Shown: piece by piece, positions 62,602 through 64,000 of the stretch
How positions within the stretch are numbered: position 1 is the stretch's first letter
How the letters are laid out: each line of letters starts with the position of its first letter
From: Scylla paramamosain
Taxonomy: Eukaryota > Arthropoda > Malacostraca > Decapoda > Portunidae
Reading direction: 5' to 3'
DNA: 64,000 nt
NCBI RefSeq assembly: GCF_035594125.1
Contig: NC_087192.1
Span: 12,119,501 to 12,183,500 of the forward strand
Program-made: the position numbers and the translations under genes
The notes under the pieces: generated by a model
Told to the model about the DNA's origin: nothing
Database searches by the model: none
Seen by the model: the letters and a program-made list of their open reading frames with translations, nothing else

Positions 62602-63240
62602 TATGAAGGTAGGCATTCTGTGTCATCTTTGCCAGTTTTTCTCACCTCCCCCTATCCACCCCAGCTACTAACTCTGCACAGGAGCTTTATCTGTCCATGT
62701 ATGGAGTTTGTTTCATGCGTGTGGGGGGAGGGGGGTCTTCCACTCACACCACTATTTTAGAGAAGGTGGAATCAAAAGCTTTTCATGTTATCAACTCCTC
62801 TCCTCTAACCAGCTGTCTTCAGCCTCTCTCTCATTGCTGCAATGTTGCAGTTCTTGCAATCTTCTACTGGTATTTTCATGTTAACTGCTCCTTTGATATT
62901 GCTAACTGCATGCCTCCCTTCCCCCTGTGGCCTGGCTGCACAATACTTTCTTCTTCTCTAATCCCTATTCTGTCCACCTCCCTAATGCAAGAGTTAACCA
63001 GTATTCTCATTCATTTATCACTTTCTCTGATAAACTCTGGAACTCCCTGCCTGCTTCTGTATTTCTTCCTTCCTATGATTTGAATTCTTTCAAGAAGGAG
63101 GTTTCAAGACACTTATCCCCTGTTTTTTTTTTTTTTTTATTATTATTCTATCTGACATCTCTATGTGAGTTGGCATTAAGTGGGCCTTTCTTCTTATTAA
63201 AATTCTTGTTGCTCTTGGCCAGTGGCCCTCTTACATAAAA
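62602..63240 (+). mobile_element. LINE-B, outermost copy of the nest, second part
   Basis: Continues the 55029-55662 copy: 'atgaaggtaggcattctgtg' (canonical MKLGILR), CNVAVLAIFYWYFHVNCS, FSDKLWNSLPASVFLPSYDL, the 3' UTR 'ttgctcttggccagtggccc' and a short A-rich end leading into (CA)n. Confidence 0.85.
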
Positions 63241-63392
63241 CACACACACACACACACACACTACAATTTTTTCAATAAATTTATGATGAAACAAAAAAAA
63301 TTTCCACAAAACACCCTTGTAAAATAGGGATGCATCTTATGCACCCCTATTTTACAATAGGATGTCTAATACACCAACAAATATGGTAAATT
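63241..63392. repeat. (CA)n and a W-family terminal fragment
   Basis: (CA)n to 63262, then 'tttccacaaaacacccttgt' shared with 24455, a 12-base inverted repeat tgtaaaataggg / ccctattttaca (63318-63329 and 63345-63356), and the W-like end ccaacaaatatggta near 63390. Confidence 0.55.
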
Positions 63393-63579
63393 TACAAGAC
63401 ATTAGCCAGAAAAAAACCCATGATGCACTGAGAATGCAATAGATGAACCCACAATAGTTGGGGGATATATATATAAATAGCACAACAGCCAACACACCAG
63501 AATCTGAATATCATATTTCATCACTCCACTATGAATGAAAAGTTACTATAACATAAATATTTATGCATTTTCAAGATAG

Positions 63580-63695
63580 TGCAACTTATAAACTGATTTT
63601 CAATGCAATAAAAGTCACAAGCACAAAAAAAAGATGTTGCAACTTATAAACTGATTTTCAATGCAATAAAAGTCACAAGCACAAAAAAAAGATGT
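63580..63695. repeat. Perfect 58-bp tandem duplication next to an exon
   Basis: 63580-63637 is repeated exactly at 63638-63695 (tgcaacttataaactgattt ... aaaaaaaagatgt). It ends 25 bases from the splice donor of the 63721-63821 exon, on its intron side. Confidence 0.95.
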
Positions 63696-63720
63696 TCTAT
63701 ATCAGAATGAAAATACTCAC

Positions 63721-63821
63721 CTACATGGATGATCTGCTCATTACCAGCACCATCAACTGCATATGCTTTAAACTGAGGGTGAAGCAATCCCTTCCGAGGA
63801 TTAAGGATAAGTCGGAAATCT
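63721..63821 (-). CDS. ADAM17: ADAM17/TACE-like metalloprotease, internal exon (early prodomain)
   Basis: After completing a split codon, the exon reads DFRLILNPRKGLLHPQFKAY, then AVDGAGNEQIIHV plus one base. The vertebrate ADAM17 prodomain has the similar HFKLYL... and NFKVVVVDGKNESEYTV. The minus-strand acceptor is tttgtttttcag before A, and the donor is catgtag followed by gtgagt (strong). It ends in phase 1, matching the exon at 41870-41991 and making the joined sequence IIHVDHENFYEGR. The first coding exons with the signal peptide lie outside the window. Confidence 0.87.
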
Positions 63822-64000
63822 CTGAAAAACAAACGAAAACTTGGAGTGAAAAATGTTATTATTTTTAATTATTAAGTAAGTTTAACATCAACTTGATCAC
63901 TCTGCCTGGAGACAAGGGCATCTATAGTTGTGGATCTGACAGGAAAAGAAGACAATTATTAATGTGAGTAGTGAAGATGTCCAGTAAATAAGAATTATAA

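Noticed and set aside
63724..63728. Alternative donor GT inside 'catgtaggt' of exon 63721-63821
   Set aside because: The gtgagt donor four bases further on is a far better match and gives the phase needed by the next exon.

Overview
This is a window of animal nuclear DNA, most likely from a decapod crustacean and probably a brachyuran crab. Seen directly: one split host gene with canonical splice sites, very long dinucleotide arrays ((GA)n, (CT)n, (AC)n, (TA)n), and many decayed non-LTR retrotransposons. The decapod assignment is inference from the microsatellite load and the retrotransposon families; no host marker sequence proves it.

The only host gene I can support lies on the minus strand and spans the whole window. 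It is an ADAM17/TACE-like metalloprotease, with five internal exons at 63721-63821, 41870-41991, 32026-32155, 18726-18955 and 2188-2382 in transcript order. The exons join in phase and give about 259 residues: part of the prodomain, the cysteine-switch region, the furin site (RVKR) and the start of the catalytic domain. The signal-peptide exons lie above position 64000, and the zinc-binding HExxH exon lies below position 1. Introns are about 21.7, 9.7, 13.1 and 16.3 kb.

Almost everything else is intronic repeat. I use working names. LINE-A is CR1-like and ends in a TAGGTAAATA motif plus (CA)n; about ten copies are present, the longest at 46080-49987. LINE-B is Jockey/I-like with a poly(A) tail; there are eight copies. 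LINE-C has two fragments. LINE-D is at 14638-17412. LINE-E, at 51305-54503, carries the only uninterrupted long ORF (962 codons). A true CR1, with an esterase-type ORF1, is at 56661-62525. DNA elements are a TA-flanked TIR family carrying a broken Harbinger coding fragment, a Harbinger-type MITE with a TAA duplication, a TIR family called W, and a dead Tc1 transposase. There are tRNA-like SINE candidates and an unclassified dispersed repeat called U.

Layout: 0-2 kb, LINE end and TIR element; 2.2 kb, exon; 3-18 kb, an intron with LINE-A, B, C and D, the MITE and W; 18.8 kb, exon; 19-32 kb, U repeats, LINE-A and Tc1; 32.1 kb, exon bracketed by (TA)n; 34-41 kb, TIR element, SINE and two LINE-B copies; 41.9 kb, exon; 42-63 kb, a dense LINE block including LINE-E and a four-layer nest at 55-63.2 kb; 63.7 kb, exon.

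I found no operon, CRISPR array, rRNA gene, cellular tRNA gene or coherent new gene system. The most informative content is the nesting history, the empty-site evidence for the MITE, microsatellites that visibly grew from LINE sequence, the intact LINE-E, and the repeat context of the ADAM17 exons.
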